Shown here: positions 48,870 through 60,264 of the stretch, piece by piece | Position numbering within the stretch: the stretch's first letter is position 1 | Layout: each line of letters begins with the position of its first letter | Translations under genes and position numbers: made by a program | The notes under the pieces: model-generated | The model's input: only the letters and a program-made list of their open reading frames with translations | The model's database searches: none | Told to the model about the DNA's origin: nothing | Assembly: GCF_009017415.1 (NCBI RefSeq) | Contig: NC_092407.1 | Span: 496,001 to 560,000 of the forward strand | Reading direction: 5' to 3' | DNA: 64,000 bases | Source: Aspergillus flavus | Taxonomy: Eukaryota > Ascomycota > Eurotiomycetes > Eurotiales > Aspergillaceae

Positions 48870-50936
48870 CTACGCGCTTGAGGAGCGCTTCGCGAACTGA
48901 CTTTTCTGTCGTATCCGAGGGCCGTAATAGAAAAAGATATATCTATGACCATGATGGTTAGTCCACACTCATTCCAACATATGACCATGCTACCCCCGAA
49001 TGGAAACTATAAGTTGCTAATGAAGAGGTTACTTACGGAAACGGAGCCATGATGAGCGTTAGGAAGGCTAGTAACGTAGTTGCCCAGTGGTATCCAAGAC
49101 GGTCATACACTGTAGATTTCGTCAATCGTCTGATACTTGACTAATGAGGAAAGATATTGTGAACGTACTTTGAACCCCGAAGAGTGGGAATGCACCACCT
49201 AGAATGCATCGCGCAAAGCTATTCGCTGCCAATGCGCTGGCTGCATAAGTGGGATATGCCTCAACCAGAAATGTGAAAATACCAGAGAATATCAGAACGG
49301 TGCTAACAGGATGGAACGTTAGTTGAGCTCCATATACGACAGCACACCAGCATAGATAGTGTTTGTAAGCTTACCCAAAGCCGAACAGGGCGCTTCCGAT
49401 GATCGGCGCAATCCAATGGACATCGGGGTATATTGTCCAAGCAAAGATGAATAAACCAATTGTAACCGCTGGGGCCCCGGCGATAGCTGGAAATCAGTCA
49501 GTATGTATTTCTAAGGAAATATTATTGATACTTACCAGGCGGCAAGCGCCATTCGGGGAGAAACTTCTCTGTATTGTCTGTTCGTTGTCTATGTTTGCTT
49601 TCCAGTCTGGCATAGACTCGGCGCCATATTGGATCACTCATCACGGCAAGCATCATTCCAACGAACATACCGAGAAAACAACAGCCGCATTGCCATAACG
49701 TCATTCCATAGACATTGGTGAAGACTTGGTCGAAAGCCCCGAAGAAAAGGTAAATAATACCCAGGAGAATCGCGGAAAATATGCAGAGGTTCAAACACAT
49801 GGGCTCTAGAGCGAGCAGCATTAGAGGTCTGTAGATGGACTGCAGGATCATTTGGGATAAAGGCCGGTGGACGGCTTGTCTCTTGGTTTGCCATCTATTA
49901 TCGCCGGTCGCCCTGCGCATTTCCTTTGCCTTCCGCCCTAGTAATCTGTGTAAAGCCTATTAGCGGGATGTGAAATTTTCTCGTATGGTTTTTGTCAGAC
50001 TTACACTGGATGAAAAGTCTCAGGTACCAGGAAGAATATAAGAGCGAGTAGAGTACCAGCCCACATCAGAAGAACATAGAATGTCCAGCGCCTAGTAATA
50101 CGTTAAATAAATCTAAGGTGTCCATGGATTGGGGATGTGCGTACCAGTGACTGAAATCATTGATAAAACCACCAATCCTAGCCTTCAAGTTAGTGGAAAA
50201 GAAGCTTCATGGAAGCTAGCAGCCAGCACTCACAAAGGCCCTAGCTCTGGTCCCACGAAAGGACTAGCTGTGTAAAGCATCATTGGAGCTGCCAACTCGT
50301 GACGATGAAAGACATCACCAACCGTTCCACCTGCCACACTAAGGAAGGCACTGCCCGACAGGCCATTGAAGAACCTCGCAATAATCATAGTCTGGATGTT
50401 TGTTGCCACGGCGCATGGAATCAGCCATATCAGGAAGAGCGTGAATGAAGTCAAATAAATTATCCGTCGACCGTAAAGCTGGCTATGTGTTAGCTACAGC
50501 AGCAAACATATCACAATATAACCAACCTCGGAAAGAGGCCCCAGGACCAATGGGCCAACAGCTAACATTTATTTCCATTAGCGAATATCTTTAGGTACCT
50601 AAGAAAAGTAGATCAAGCCTACCTAGGCCCCAAACGAATATTGCAACACCCACAGTTGCTACTAGTGTCGAACAACCGAATTCTTTCGTCATCTGATGGT
50701 ACGTGGTAGTGTATATCGATGAAGTGCATGTCCTACAGTTATGTTAGGACTAGGGTTTCTCGAAGAGAACATCGGTCCAGCACATACACACAGAGAGATC
50801 CCATCGATACGATCAGCACGATAAGCCATCGCCGTGCCGGACTCAAGTTGCGAGGGTTGGAAGGGTCATCTTTTGACCATTCCACCAGGAATTCCTCCTC
50901 ATGGTTGACACTCTTCTCAGGATCTGGTTTACTCAT
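48870..50936 (-). CDS. MFS multidrug transporter, DHA1 (12-TMS) type
   Basis: Start ATG 50936 (MSKPDPEKSVNHEEEF); the earlier in-frame start candidate is a GTG and is rejected. Many small exons: DDPSNPRNLSPARRWLIV precedes TM1, which is the standard DHA1 N-terminal block of fungi; then TTTYHQMTKEFGCSTLV, GPLVLGPLSE, LYGRRIIYLTSF (motif A), ARFFNGLSGSAFLSVAGG, SHWRWTFYVLLMWAG, and C-terminal TFLVEAYPTYAASALAANS with RCILGGAFPLFG. The final exon ends IFFYYGPRIRQKSQF...SSSA with the stop at 48870-48872. The exon chain stays open. It is a probable efflux pump at the plasma membrane; cargo unknown. Confidence 0.82.
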
Positions 50937-52309
50937 CTTTGCCAAAGCCACTGTAACCCTTCCCTAGAATAAGAGCAGGTAGTGGGTGTATGGTGTTGAT
51001 ATATCGTGGAGCGACGACCAATGCTAGAACTAAGCATTCGGGAATCCGACAGTTAAATCCGCTATATCCTTGTCCAGAGTCTAGACTCCATAGGACTTAG
51101 GCCTGTGGAGACCAACGGACACACTGAGACACTATTGAAGAATCCTTTCATCTGCAATCAAGGAATCTACACCTACTGGTGTCATTCTAGACTAGGTGTT
51201 TGGCCCCCAATCCACTAAATCTTTAGTACGGCCTTATGGCTTAGAAATTTCAATATGTCCGTTTCCCTCTGTAACCCCGAGTGTAATCAAGACACAAACA
51301 AGAGATTGTAGATAAAAATCTGATATAGCCAAGGTTGATGGGGGAATGCCTTTTCTCATGTTACCCAATGCTAGCAAGAAGGTCCCCATACCATAAAACC
51401 ATGCCAGCCACTGCCCTTGTTTTGTATGCATATTGGCCTGATATCTCGTTCGATAAGAGCTACTACTTGAACACACATATTTCTTTGGCTGAGAGGACAT
51501 GGACTATTTACGAGCTACCGGGCTGGCATATAACGAGATTCACCAGCAACCCCGGCGGATTGAAACCGCCACATTTAATCTGTGCTAACTTGGAGGGGAA
51601 GAACGGTGCTATATAAGCTACTCTTGCGGGGTCCTAAAATCGTCGAGTTAAAGAAAAGTGATTCGGAAGCCAGTAATGAAAGCCCTATTTTCCTGATTGG
51701 CAAAAAGCTCTCGGATTCGGGGTTGGGTGGTTGTCAGTCTGGAACAGGTGAAGATGTCTCAAATGACGGCAATGAAATATACTATATCTGTGATAGTTCA
51801 TTAATAAACTACGTGGTATAATAGTATCATGGAGACTTTTGACCTTTCTTTTATTTTCTGTAGAGTGTTCTAGGACTATCTAGTGGGTACCAATATGTAT
51901 ATAGAGGCGTAGAATAAATTGGTGCAACTCATGGGGCCAAAACAGACATCACCGATCTTGGTAATATAGTAGACTTGATTGTATTTAGATCAGTTTTTCC
52001 TGGAGATTTAAATATTTTTCAACTAGGGTCGAGTGTTCTCTTATACTGATGGGATAATCGACCTATTTATCTATGGTTTCACAAATTAGCATCGTGCATA
52101 TGTTGGAATCTTGGAAGACACATCTACCGCATTGATAGGAGTCTTGCTTACTTTTTGTTATTGACAGGGCTTTGGAGGTTAGATGTGTGAAAGACGATTG
52201 TTCATTCAGCTATCTAATAAATAAAGGAAGCATTTATATATCAATTTTGTTTCTCCGTAAGTTTATAGGAGCACTATACATTGAGGAATGGATAGTTTCA
52301 GGGCGACAT
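50937..52309. other. Gene-free stretch
   Basis: About 1.37 kb with short frames only; upstream of the DHA1 gene and downstream of the P450. No motif or repeat recognised. Confidence 0.5.
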
Positions 52310-54148
52310 CTATGGTACCTTAACATTTCTAGGACGAAATTGTAGCGATGGACCTTCTCTCGCGGACACAATCCATGTGCGCAGCTTATACTCAGGACTC
52401 TGATCCCTAGGCACCGAGCTGCAACAATCTGGTTCAACCTCACAATGATCAGGCGGCAGTCGGACGTCGTACGAGAATAGTACACGAGCGAGTGTAAGAG
52501 TGAGCTCGGCCCACGCCAGGTTCTTAGCCACGCACGATCTTGGCCCTATACTAAAGGGACAAAATGCCGCCCGTGCTCGCTTGAGGCCATCATCCGTGGA
52601 CGGATTTTCGCCATTGGCCTCATTCTCTAACCAGCGTTCCGGCTCATATTTGAATGGTCTCGGAAAGTATTCCTCATTATGGTGCAGGGCATAGATTGGT
52701 GTCCCGATTATAGTTCCTTCTGGTATATAATACCCGTCTACCGTTATGCCTCCAGGTAATACACGGCGAGGAGGCATGTTTGAGACTGCGGGTGAAATGC
52801 GCAAGGACTCTGATATGCATGCATGTAGATAGCTACACGATTTCAACCGAGTGCCCAAGCGAATATCTTCCTCCCGTTCGAAGCATGAGCGAATCTCCGC
52901 TGTGGCCTTTTGCAGGGCTTGCTGGTTATGCGCGAGGTTAAAGAGAACCGCACTCAGGCTGGTGGCGACGGTATCTGACCCTATGGTGTTCATTAGCTCT
53001 ATGCCGGTGGGAGTCTCCACCAAGGGGTTAGAATCAGGATTAACATACCCGCAACGATTAAGAGCAACAATTCAACTCTTAATTCCCTCTCCGTTAATCC
53101 TTGGCCGGTCTTGGGATCTGATCCATTGAGTAAATAGTGGAAGCAATCTTTCCGAGGGCCATTATTCCCTAGACGAATCCTTTCCTTGCCCTGGTGACGA
53201 ATCCAAAGACCAAAATCCCTCAAGGCCTTTAAGAAGCCAGCGAAGAATAAGCGATCGAGCTTATAGCGCCACAGCTTTGATTGGGTCATGCACTGTATAG
53301 TCGATGTTATTTGACTGTTAGTGCCAAGATACTGCGTTCTTGTTCCAGACGATGTATAGCTTACCGTTGCATTTCGACGAGCTAACCTTCTGGTTAACTT
53401 CGGTACATAGCGATATCTATCGCTTTTTAGCATGCCAAAGCTTCGACCATAGCTGAGGTCGCTAATGACATCAAATGCAAGGTAGTCACATAAGGGTGCG
53501 ATGTCCACACTAGGTCCCCAGACAGAGCTTTGGCCTGCTCCGTTGGAAGGAGGAGGATTGAGCATGGCACAAAACTCACTTATGTGGGACAGAATTTGAT
53601 CCTGCACCCCATTCAGCGCATTGTCTGTAAAAGCTTGGAAGAGAATCTTCCGCCTGAAGGCATGTGTCTTTTTGTCTATGAAGCTAAATGTATTGGGCGC
53701 ATGGCTTCCGACACTCATCACCACGTAAGACTCATCCTTACACACGTTGGCCTTTGTTGAATATATTTCCATCAGCCCCGTCTGAGAGCACACGGATACT
53801 GAATTAGGGCCACATCTACCGATACTTCCTGCATTGGGATTTAGCTAGGGATAACAACATAGCTGGAAGTCATATCGAGAAGCTCACCATATCTCCGATG
53901 TCCTTCCCAAAGTGCGGTATGGGAAGAACCTCTCCATACACACCAGGCGGGGTACCAGTCAGTTATCTTTGGTAGTAGTGGCCCAGGGATCTTGGACAAT
54001 GGGTGAAAATATATCCGATACACGATAAGTGAGACAAGCTAGAGGAGGTTGATGGCTGTCGGTTAGCCAAGCGCAGATAGCATGAAGGGTAGACGCTGTT
54101 ACGAACATAGGAAACAACCAAAAGACTAGTACACAAGAGTAAGATCAT
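52310..54148 (-). CDS. Cytochrome P450 monooxygenase (first copy)
   Basis: ER membrane-anchored heme monooxygenase. Start ATG 54148 (MILLLCTSLLVVSY, anchor), then across an intron ending CCTCTAG the block VYRIYFHPLSKIPGP with the Pro-rich hinge. Next: GRCGPNSVSV, AFRRKILFQAFTDNAL (C-helix region), I helix AGSDTVATSL formed across an intron, ExxR in ESLRIS, YEPERWL, and heme loop FSIGPRSCVAKNLAW. The residue after Cys-Val is Ala instead of the commoner Gly. Six or so introns, all joined in phase where examined. Divergent neither from nor overlapping with the elongase at 55481; both lie on the minus strand. Lipid or secondary-metabolite hydroxylation is an inference from the context. Confidence 0.88.
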
Positions 54149-54416
54149 TGTGGCACTGGATAGCTTGCCAACCGAAGCTCTTGTTGTATGAAGCTTGATA
54201 TCCTAGTTGATGCTAACAAAAATATCTCACCAAACACCTTCGTTTGCATAGTTTGCGAACTCCGATTTTTTAAAATAGATGTTGGCCTTTCGTGTCCTAA
54301 AGCATACACGTATTTCCTGTGGTAGCATTTGAAATGGAGACCTTATGGAGCATTTGCGTAGTCGTGACTTCAGGACATTGACCCTTTTATCTTTTATGGG
54401 GTGCGCGTTCTGGGAC

Positions 54417-54480
54417 AGGACTTAGTGACTGGGGGTCACTGGGGGTCACATCTACCCTGACCCCCCAGCCACTAAATCCT
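54417..54480. repeat. Imperfect inverted repeat (22-23 bp arms)
   Basis: Left arm AGGACTTAGTGACTGGGGGTCA and right arm that on the other strand reads AGGATTTAGTGGCTGGGG plus GGTCA; about 19 of 22 positions match. The inner loop repeats CTGGGGGTCA in tandem. Function unknown; may be a hairpin terminator-like or element footprint. Confidence 0.6.
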
Positions 54481-54565
54481 CACCCTCTGAACTGGGACCC
54501 CATCTTTTATCTAGCCACGAAAAGATTGCCGGATGCAGCCTTTTTTTACCCTATCGTGAAGTTAA

Positions 54566-54625
54566 AAAATAAGAAAGAAAAAAAAGAAGGAAGGACAAAA
54601 AAAAGAAAAGAAAAGAAAAGAAAAA
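54566..54625 (+). repeat. Purine microsatellite (AAAAG)n-like
   Basis: Near-continuous A/G run with repeated AAAAG units. Explains the long opposite-strand open frame as an artefact. Confidence 0.8.
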
Positions 54626-55480
54626 TAGGTGGGGTGGTGGGAGATGAGGAAAGAAAGATGAAGAGTCATTCTCAAGTGGACAGGAGAACGCAATAGGAAG
54701 AGGGTCCATAATTCCATCAACGACACTGTTCCGTAAACAGGCATAGCGATTGAGAGAAATTTTGAATGACTGTGGGTATCAGAACAAGCCTCGGGGTGGA
54801 TCTGAATCCAAGATCTGCTGTGATCTACATTCCAACCATCAATGCAACGATACGTATAGTAGAGATCCGTGCTCGGTCGACATTTTCGAATATCGTGACG
54901 TACGTTGAAAAAGGGTTTCCATTTTCGTTCGAATGTTAGATTCGGTCCCTGGAAGTTTATTCCAACTTCTAAACATAGCAGTCCTTTTCTGGTCAAACTT
55001 TGTAACAGTGACCTCTCTTACCTGAATGGCAACCAGAACAGACACACGCGAGCGTAGTCCTCCAACCTGCATGATGAGAAGCCCCCTGATCACAAGTTAT
55101 TAATCCGGGGACATCTCTCTACTCGAAGATTGAAGAAGTCTATCATTGCCACGCTTCTCTTAACAAGATGGTTCGGTTTCTAATAGGTCTACAGTTTTAC
55201 GTCAAGCTCGGTGTTTTAAACCAAAAATTTCCCTGTAGCCTTCTATGATATAATCATTTTCTAAAGCTATTGATCTATAAAAAGAGAATTGAAATGAAAA
55301 CAATTCAGACCAACAGGTTTTGGCTCTAGAACAGCCTTAAACAACAACTTTTGATAGTGACTGACTGTAGTAACCCATAACGACGGCAATGACATGTTCC
55401 TCAACTCGACTTCAGTACGCAATCGTAAGCGGTACAAAAGGATGTACGTTTCTCATTTCGCAGTCGATGTTGATGATGCC

Positions 55481-56707
55481 TTATGTTGCTTTCTTGTGCT
55501 GTGTCAAATATGTCCGAACGAAAAACCGGCCGAACAGATATGTAAGGGGTAATAGGTAGGCAGAAGAGAGCAGGATAGCAAAAGCCTTTCCGCTGTCAGG
55601 TATGCAGTGCGTTGTAGTATAAGTGGCCATTCCTTGCGACCCAACATTTGTAGTTAGTGTCGCGGGTGTTTTGGTTGTGAACTGGACATTTTCCATTTGA
55701 GAGGAGAAACCTGCTGGTCTGCTGTTCTCGATATCATTATGCTCAGACAACACAACATCGTACGCAGCAAAGAGATAGCTACAGGAGAGCCCAAGACCAA
55801 GTATAAACTGAATGATCTGAATAGACGTGAGAGCACGTTTGACACGAATAGCGACTGGTATGGCAGCCGCGGCCAGAGCGAAGTACGTGTACTGGAAGGG
55901 GAAGCAGCTGTTAATGACATTTCTTAATATTGGACTTTAAGAGTGCCCCTACCATCAGAGTGTGTACACCGGAGTTGAGAAACACACCAACTATCGCAGC
56001 TGGGCACTTATATCTGATCCCAGACCATGCGCAAATCATAACTCCGGCATGGTGATAAGTTTGTAAAGTCGAACTCTCCTTTCCCTTAGCAAGGATGATT
56101 AAGGTATCAACTACCTCATAGAACTTTGATAGGTACATGAGCCATCCAATATACCCAATTCCTTGGTCCCAGAGAGTGTTTTCATACATCGGGACTAGTT
56201 TAATATGCGGTCAATATCCAATATACACACGCAGTGCTCTGTAACCAAGAGTATCTCACCTGGCGGTTGGACCAAAATATCTGTTTGACACATTGCACGT
56301 GCCAAGTGAGCTCCATAGTTCGAATCTCCCCAAGCCGGCCAGGCGCGCCATACAGCCTGGCATGCTCCAATAAGCACCCATGCGGAGAATATTGCCAGAA
56401 AGGAGTTATGCAGGATGACCAGCACTCTGAAGAAGTGTGTTTGGCTGAATTTCCATGGTTTGTTGTGTCGTCTGCGGTTTACCCCATTGAGAAACGCAAT
56501 GGCCGCCATGTATACAGCGGCAGCTGTTATGGGGAACCTGACATCGAGAGTGAGGTTCAGAAGATCATGGTTTAGTTTAAACGGCACACCTAGAGTCGAA
56601 TGTTTTTCGGTGTGGTGTAATATCGCGGTCCGAGGATCGCTTGGAGGAATTGACCACACTTCTAGAGCTGGCAATTTAAGATGAGTTGAAAGATGTTGGA
56701 TGGGCAT
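55481..56707 (-). CDS. ELO/GNS1/SUR4-family fatty-acid elongase, copy B
   Basis: Second ELO-type condensing enzyme, paralogue of 2890-3969. Exons 56707-56260, 56194-55953 and 55891-55481 give 366 residues. Shared motifs: FLNGVNRRRHNKPWKF near TM1 (copy A has LLNGINRRRHGKPW), KFYEVVDTLIILAKGK, QTYHHAGVMICAW (Gln-first histidine box), HTLMYTYF, and LTSIQIIQF. The intron after LM is in the same position and phase as the one in copy A. Copy B has an extra intron before MYENTLWD and a longer Ser/Thr-rich C-terminal region (about residues 285-345). It lies between two P450/MFS genes, so a role in lipid-derived metabolite assembly is possible but unproven. Confidence 0.88.
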
Positions 56708-57655
56708 GGCAGCGTGTGACGGCTAAATTGGAATAGGTGATACCTCCCAGGCGATCCACGAGGATTTACACCATGTTTTATACTATTAATACCTCCGATA
56801 TAGTGTATTGAAAAAAATGGTTATTTTAGTGTATTCTTTTTCTCTTTCTCTCTTTTTTTATTTGGTTAAGTGTCTAGTAGTCTTGAATGATGATATCGAC
56901 GCATGCAGAAGGAAGTTACATCCATCTTGGCGGGGCTGTTGCGGAATGTTGATCAGCTAGTGTCAGTCTCCCTGCCAAAACTGAGGGAATATTTGTCTAG
57001 GGGAACTAACTTTTAGCTTTCTATTGGTATTAACACCTCAAAGTACGGAGTACAGTAGTATCTTGCTGTTCTTGTGCTACCAATTTCTCTCCTCCTCCTC
57101 CTCCTCCTCCACCACCACCCCACATCATCTCCACTTAGATCGCACTCATGGGCGCCACGGATTCTGTTCAATAATAAGTACGGAGTATGTAAACTGGAAA
57201 AGTCTTCCGAGCTACATGATATCCAATATTAGGCGTTCCTTGGTTGTCTTGACTTCAGCAACCCACCAATATAGACCCGTGGTTTTGATCCTTTATACGG
57301 ATGCATCATTGGAATTTTGGAACTTGACACATTTTCATCAGAGTTTTTCTTCCTTAAGGAAATGATTTATGGTTGGTCCGGTGGGGTATTTCTAATCCTG
57401 ATGAACATGCCTCCTTCTTTTTCTATTTTTTCTTAATTTTTCTTGTGATATTGGATCCTTTGGGCATTGAGCGAAGAAAAACAACATCATGATAAAAACT
57501 ACAAATGATTGGAAACTTGTGGTTATATTAATAGATTAGATACAGTGGCCGGCATGGTAATAACTAGTCTTTACCAGAGACAAAAGATATCGACCTCCAT
57601 CAACGGGGACTTCGAAAACCTGAGCTCAAGTTTCCTTCATGCTATTAGACTTAAG
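56708..57655. other. Intergenic, elongase B promoter to DHA2 transporter end
   Basis: About 950 bp. Includes (CTC)n then (CAC)n triplet repeats near 57090-57120 and TACGGAGTA words near 57043 and 57178. No supported gene. Confidence 0.45.
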
Positions 57656-59419
57656 TTACAGCCTGACACGTCGCACAAACATGGAAATAATGAGACCCAG
57701 TACAGCAAGTCCTGTCAGAACTTCGGCCACGTTGCGGAATGCCCTAGCATATGCAAGTTTGAAAGCCTCCACCTGCTCTGCAGTAGCCGTCATATTTTTG
57801 AATGCTTCAATACCTCCCTCCACATTCCGTCCTATCGCATCAGGGAGTCCCAGGTTGTGAGCATGATATTTCAACCTATTGCTGAATATCGTACCGCCCA
57901 CTGGCACTCCAACGCACATTCCCACAGTACGGATAAAGGCGTACATCGCGAAGGCATGGCTTGTGTCTTTTGGGTCTGCCAGTACTTGCACACATGAATT
58001 CAGCGAAGACAAAGTGATCCCCTGGCCGACACCAACAGCTATAAGGTTGAAAACCCATTGCACTGTAGTTGTACTTGTATCCCATGAGATAAGGCACCCG
58101 GTCGCTATAGCTGTGATTATCCAAGACAGCCACAGTGGCCAGTGAATATAGCCAAACCTTGTGATTAAAATCCCTGTAACAGCTGCTGCTGGAAGAATTG
58201 CAGCTGTAATAGGAATTAAGGTTATACTGGCGCTGGTCGCACTGCGGAGCTTGGCCGATTGAAAGTAGATTGGGATGCAATATAGCTCGCCCAAGCTCTG
58301 ATATTATTAGTGAACGGACTTGATATTGCAATAACACAGATACCTACCAGAAACCCATAGAGAAAGACTAACATATAGGCCGCAATTGACCGGATGCTTC
58401 TGAACAGGTGGATATGGAGAATCGGGTTAGAGGTCATATATCGTTCCCAGAACAGATTCGCTATAAGCCCCAGACCACCCAGAACAATTGGAACATAAGT
58501 TTTCCAGCTGTTCCATGGATATTGAACGCCACCCCAGCTTATACCGATAAGGAAGCTTCCTGCGCTTGCGAGAAATAGTATGCCACCACCCCAATCGATA
58601 GACTTAAGCCGATGGGTAGAATCCCATGTTTGCTTTGGGGGCAGAGGTAAGAAAATTAGCTGTCCGAAAATGACAAAAAGAAATGGGAAGTTGATATAGA
58701 ACGCCCACCGCCAGTTCAGATGGTCGATAAATAAACCCCCAAGAAAGGGCCCTATCACTGCTCCAACTGCACCAAAGAGAATAAGAAGACCACAATACAT
58801 AGGCCGCTCTTTGAGCGGTATCAGGTCTGCTAGTAATATAAACGTTCCCGACATTATACCTCCTGCACCGATTCCTTGGATCACACGACCGGCAATTATT
58901 TGCGCGAAATTGTTCGAGAGACAGCATATTATAGTCCCAACAGTGAACAGCCCTAATGCCAGAAGCATTTGGTACCGCCGCTGTACGAAGCCGGACAGTG
59001 CAGTGAAGTAAGGTTGCATAATAGCGCATGGAAGTAGATATCCCGTCCCACACCAAAATGCATCCGCTGCGCTCATCTTGAGTGACGCTGTCAAGGACTT
59101 CATCTTCGTCAGACAATGTGTAAAGCTTGACGCAGAGTATTTGACAAACCGGTAATATGGACACCAAGATTGTGCCATCTATAGTAATCATCATGGAGAG
59201 CAACAATAGCATGAGGATATTTAACCAGTCCACAAAACTTGGTCTCCACAAAGGTTCATTTTCTTCTCCTCCACTAGAGTCCTCGGGCTGCACAACCCAT
59301 CTTTGTGATTCTAGGTTGCCTCCTCCTGAGCCAATACACTCAAAAGATGAAGCCTCAGTCTTATGAGTTGGAGTGCTGTTGTATATTGAGTAAGGTGGGG
59401 GTGCGTCTGTAGAAGCCAT
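57656..59419 (-). CDS. MFS drug:H+ antiporter, DHA2 (14-TMS) type, second copy
   Basis: Start ATG 59419 (MASTDAPPPYSIYN). Exon 1 ends in TM1 MMITIDGTILVSILP; exon 2 contains DAFWCGTGYLLPCAI, GLFTVGTIICCLSNN, AGRVIQGIGAGGIMSG and GAVGAVIGPFLGGLFIDH (motif C) plus WRWAFYINFPF; exon 3 begins at LGELYCIPIYFQSAK. The introns near 59125-59168 and 58289-58342 join in phase. It ends at 57656 with RRVRL. Length and motifs fit toxin-efflux DHA2 pumps. Its start faces the P450 at 60265 across 845 bp, so the two may share control. Confidence 0.88.
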
Positions 59420-60264
59420 TGCAGTTCTATGGACTATGATGGTATGGATAGGGCTTGCAATACTTAAAATTAGATATCCTCATTTATTAGCGTCGATTAT
59501 TTACTTCGTTCTAAAGTGCTTGGGAAGCTGTAGAAGTAATAAGCCGACATCCATGTCTCAGGACGTACCCATCCAGAGATAAGTCATGCTAGTTAGCTTT
59601 ACTCATTCCGGCATGATACTCCACCACTACCATCAAAGTAGAGGATCAGACTTTTCTAATACATATTCTAATACGTTTTCTCCCAAAGCTGGACTTTTAG
59701 GAGCGCTATTGGGACCGGTGGGTGTTCGTATATCCTTTCCTCTTTGAGAATTTTGCCAGCCCTGCAGCCAAAAATGAATCTGTTTGCATCCACACAAGAT
59801 CTTTTTCGCTTTAAGTTGGGATCATCTGTGTAGAATAAGTAATCAGGGGAAAATATTTTCATATAGAAGTAGTTCCGTGGATATTATCGTTGACGAAAAA
59901 TGTGATCTGTAACCACAATTTAAATGCCATGGCTCCATGCTTCCTAGGGTCGTATTGAAGCCCACTGGTAGGACCCACCGATTTCCTGCAACCGTTTCAA
60001 TTATTCATGCTGTATACCATTACCAAAAAAAGCTTGAGAAAGTGATGACGTCTAATCCGAATCGAAATGTCTGATTCTCAAAATTTTACGGAGTCGAGGA
60101 ATCCCAACTCCGTAAAAGCTGGGGCCGGAGAGGATCTCTCTAACCAAAAGTTGTAGTGCAGGGCCCTTCTATATGATGTTGTAGCACATAAATAAGATAG
60201 ATATAGCGTCCATCTTCTGCGGCTCTTCAACTAATAATATTCCATTTACTGTGAGAAACCCATA
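59420..60264. promoter_or_regulatory. Shared intergenic region of divergent DHA2 pump and P450
   Basis: 845 bp between opposite-facing starts, no coding signal. Holds the palindrome listed next, about 147 bp upstream of the P450 start codon. Confidence 0.5.
60084..60117. promoter_or_regulatory. Perfect 11-bp inverted repeat with CGG...CCG
   Basis: TTTTACGGAGT, 12 bp of spacer (60095-60106), then ACTCCGTAAAA. The arms contain CGG and CCG facing each other, the half-site form many Zn2Cys6 dimers read. It could alternatively act as a hairpin. Confidence 0.6.

Larger units (their letters stand above)
54149..55480. other. Intergenic, P450 start to elongase B end
   Basis: About 1.33 kb with a hairpin (54417-54480) and a purine repeat (54566-54625), both listed separately. 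A 144-codon minus-strand frame here is created by the purine run and is not credible. Confidence 0.5.

Noticed and set aside
54781..54860. tRNA-like wording (GGATCTGAATCCAAGATC)
   Set aside because: The arms do not form a cloverleaf; the supposed T-loop is too short.
54562..54996. 144-codon minus-strand frame ending in a Phe/Ser-rich tail
   Set aside because: Generated by the (AAAAG)n purine run on the plus strand; no family feature.
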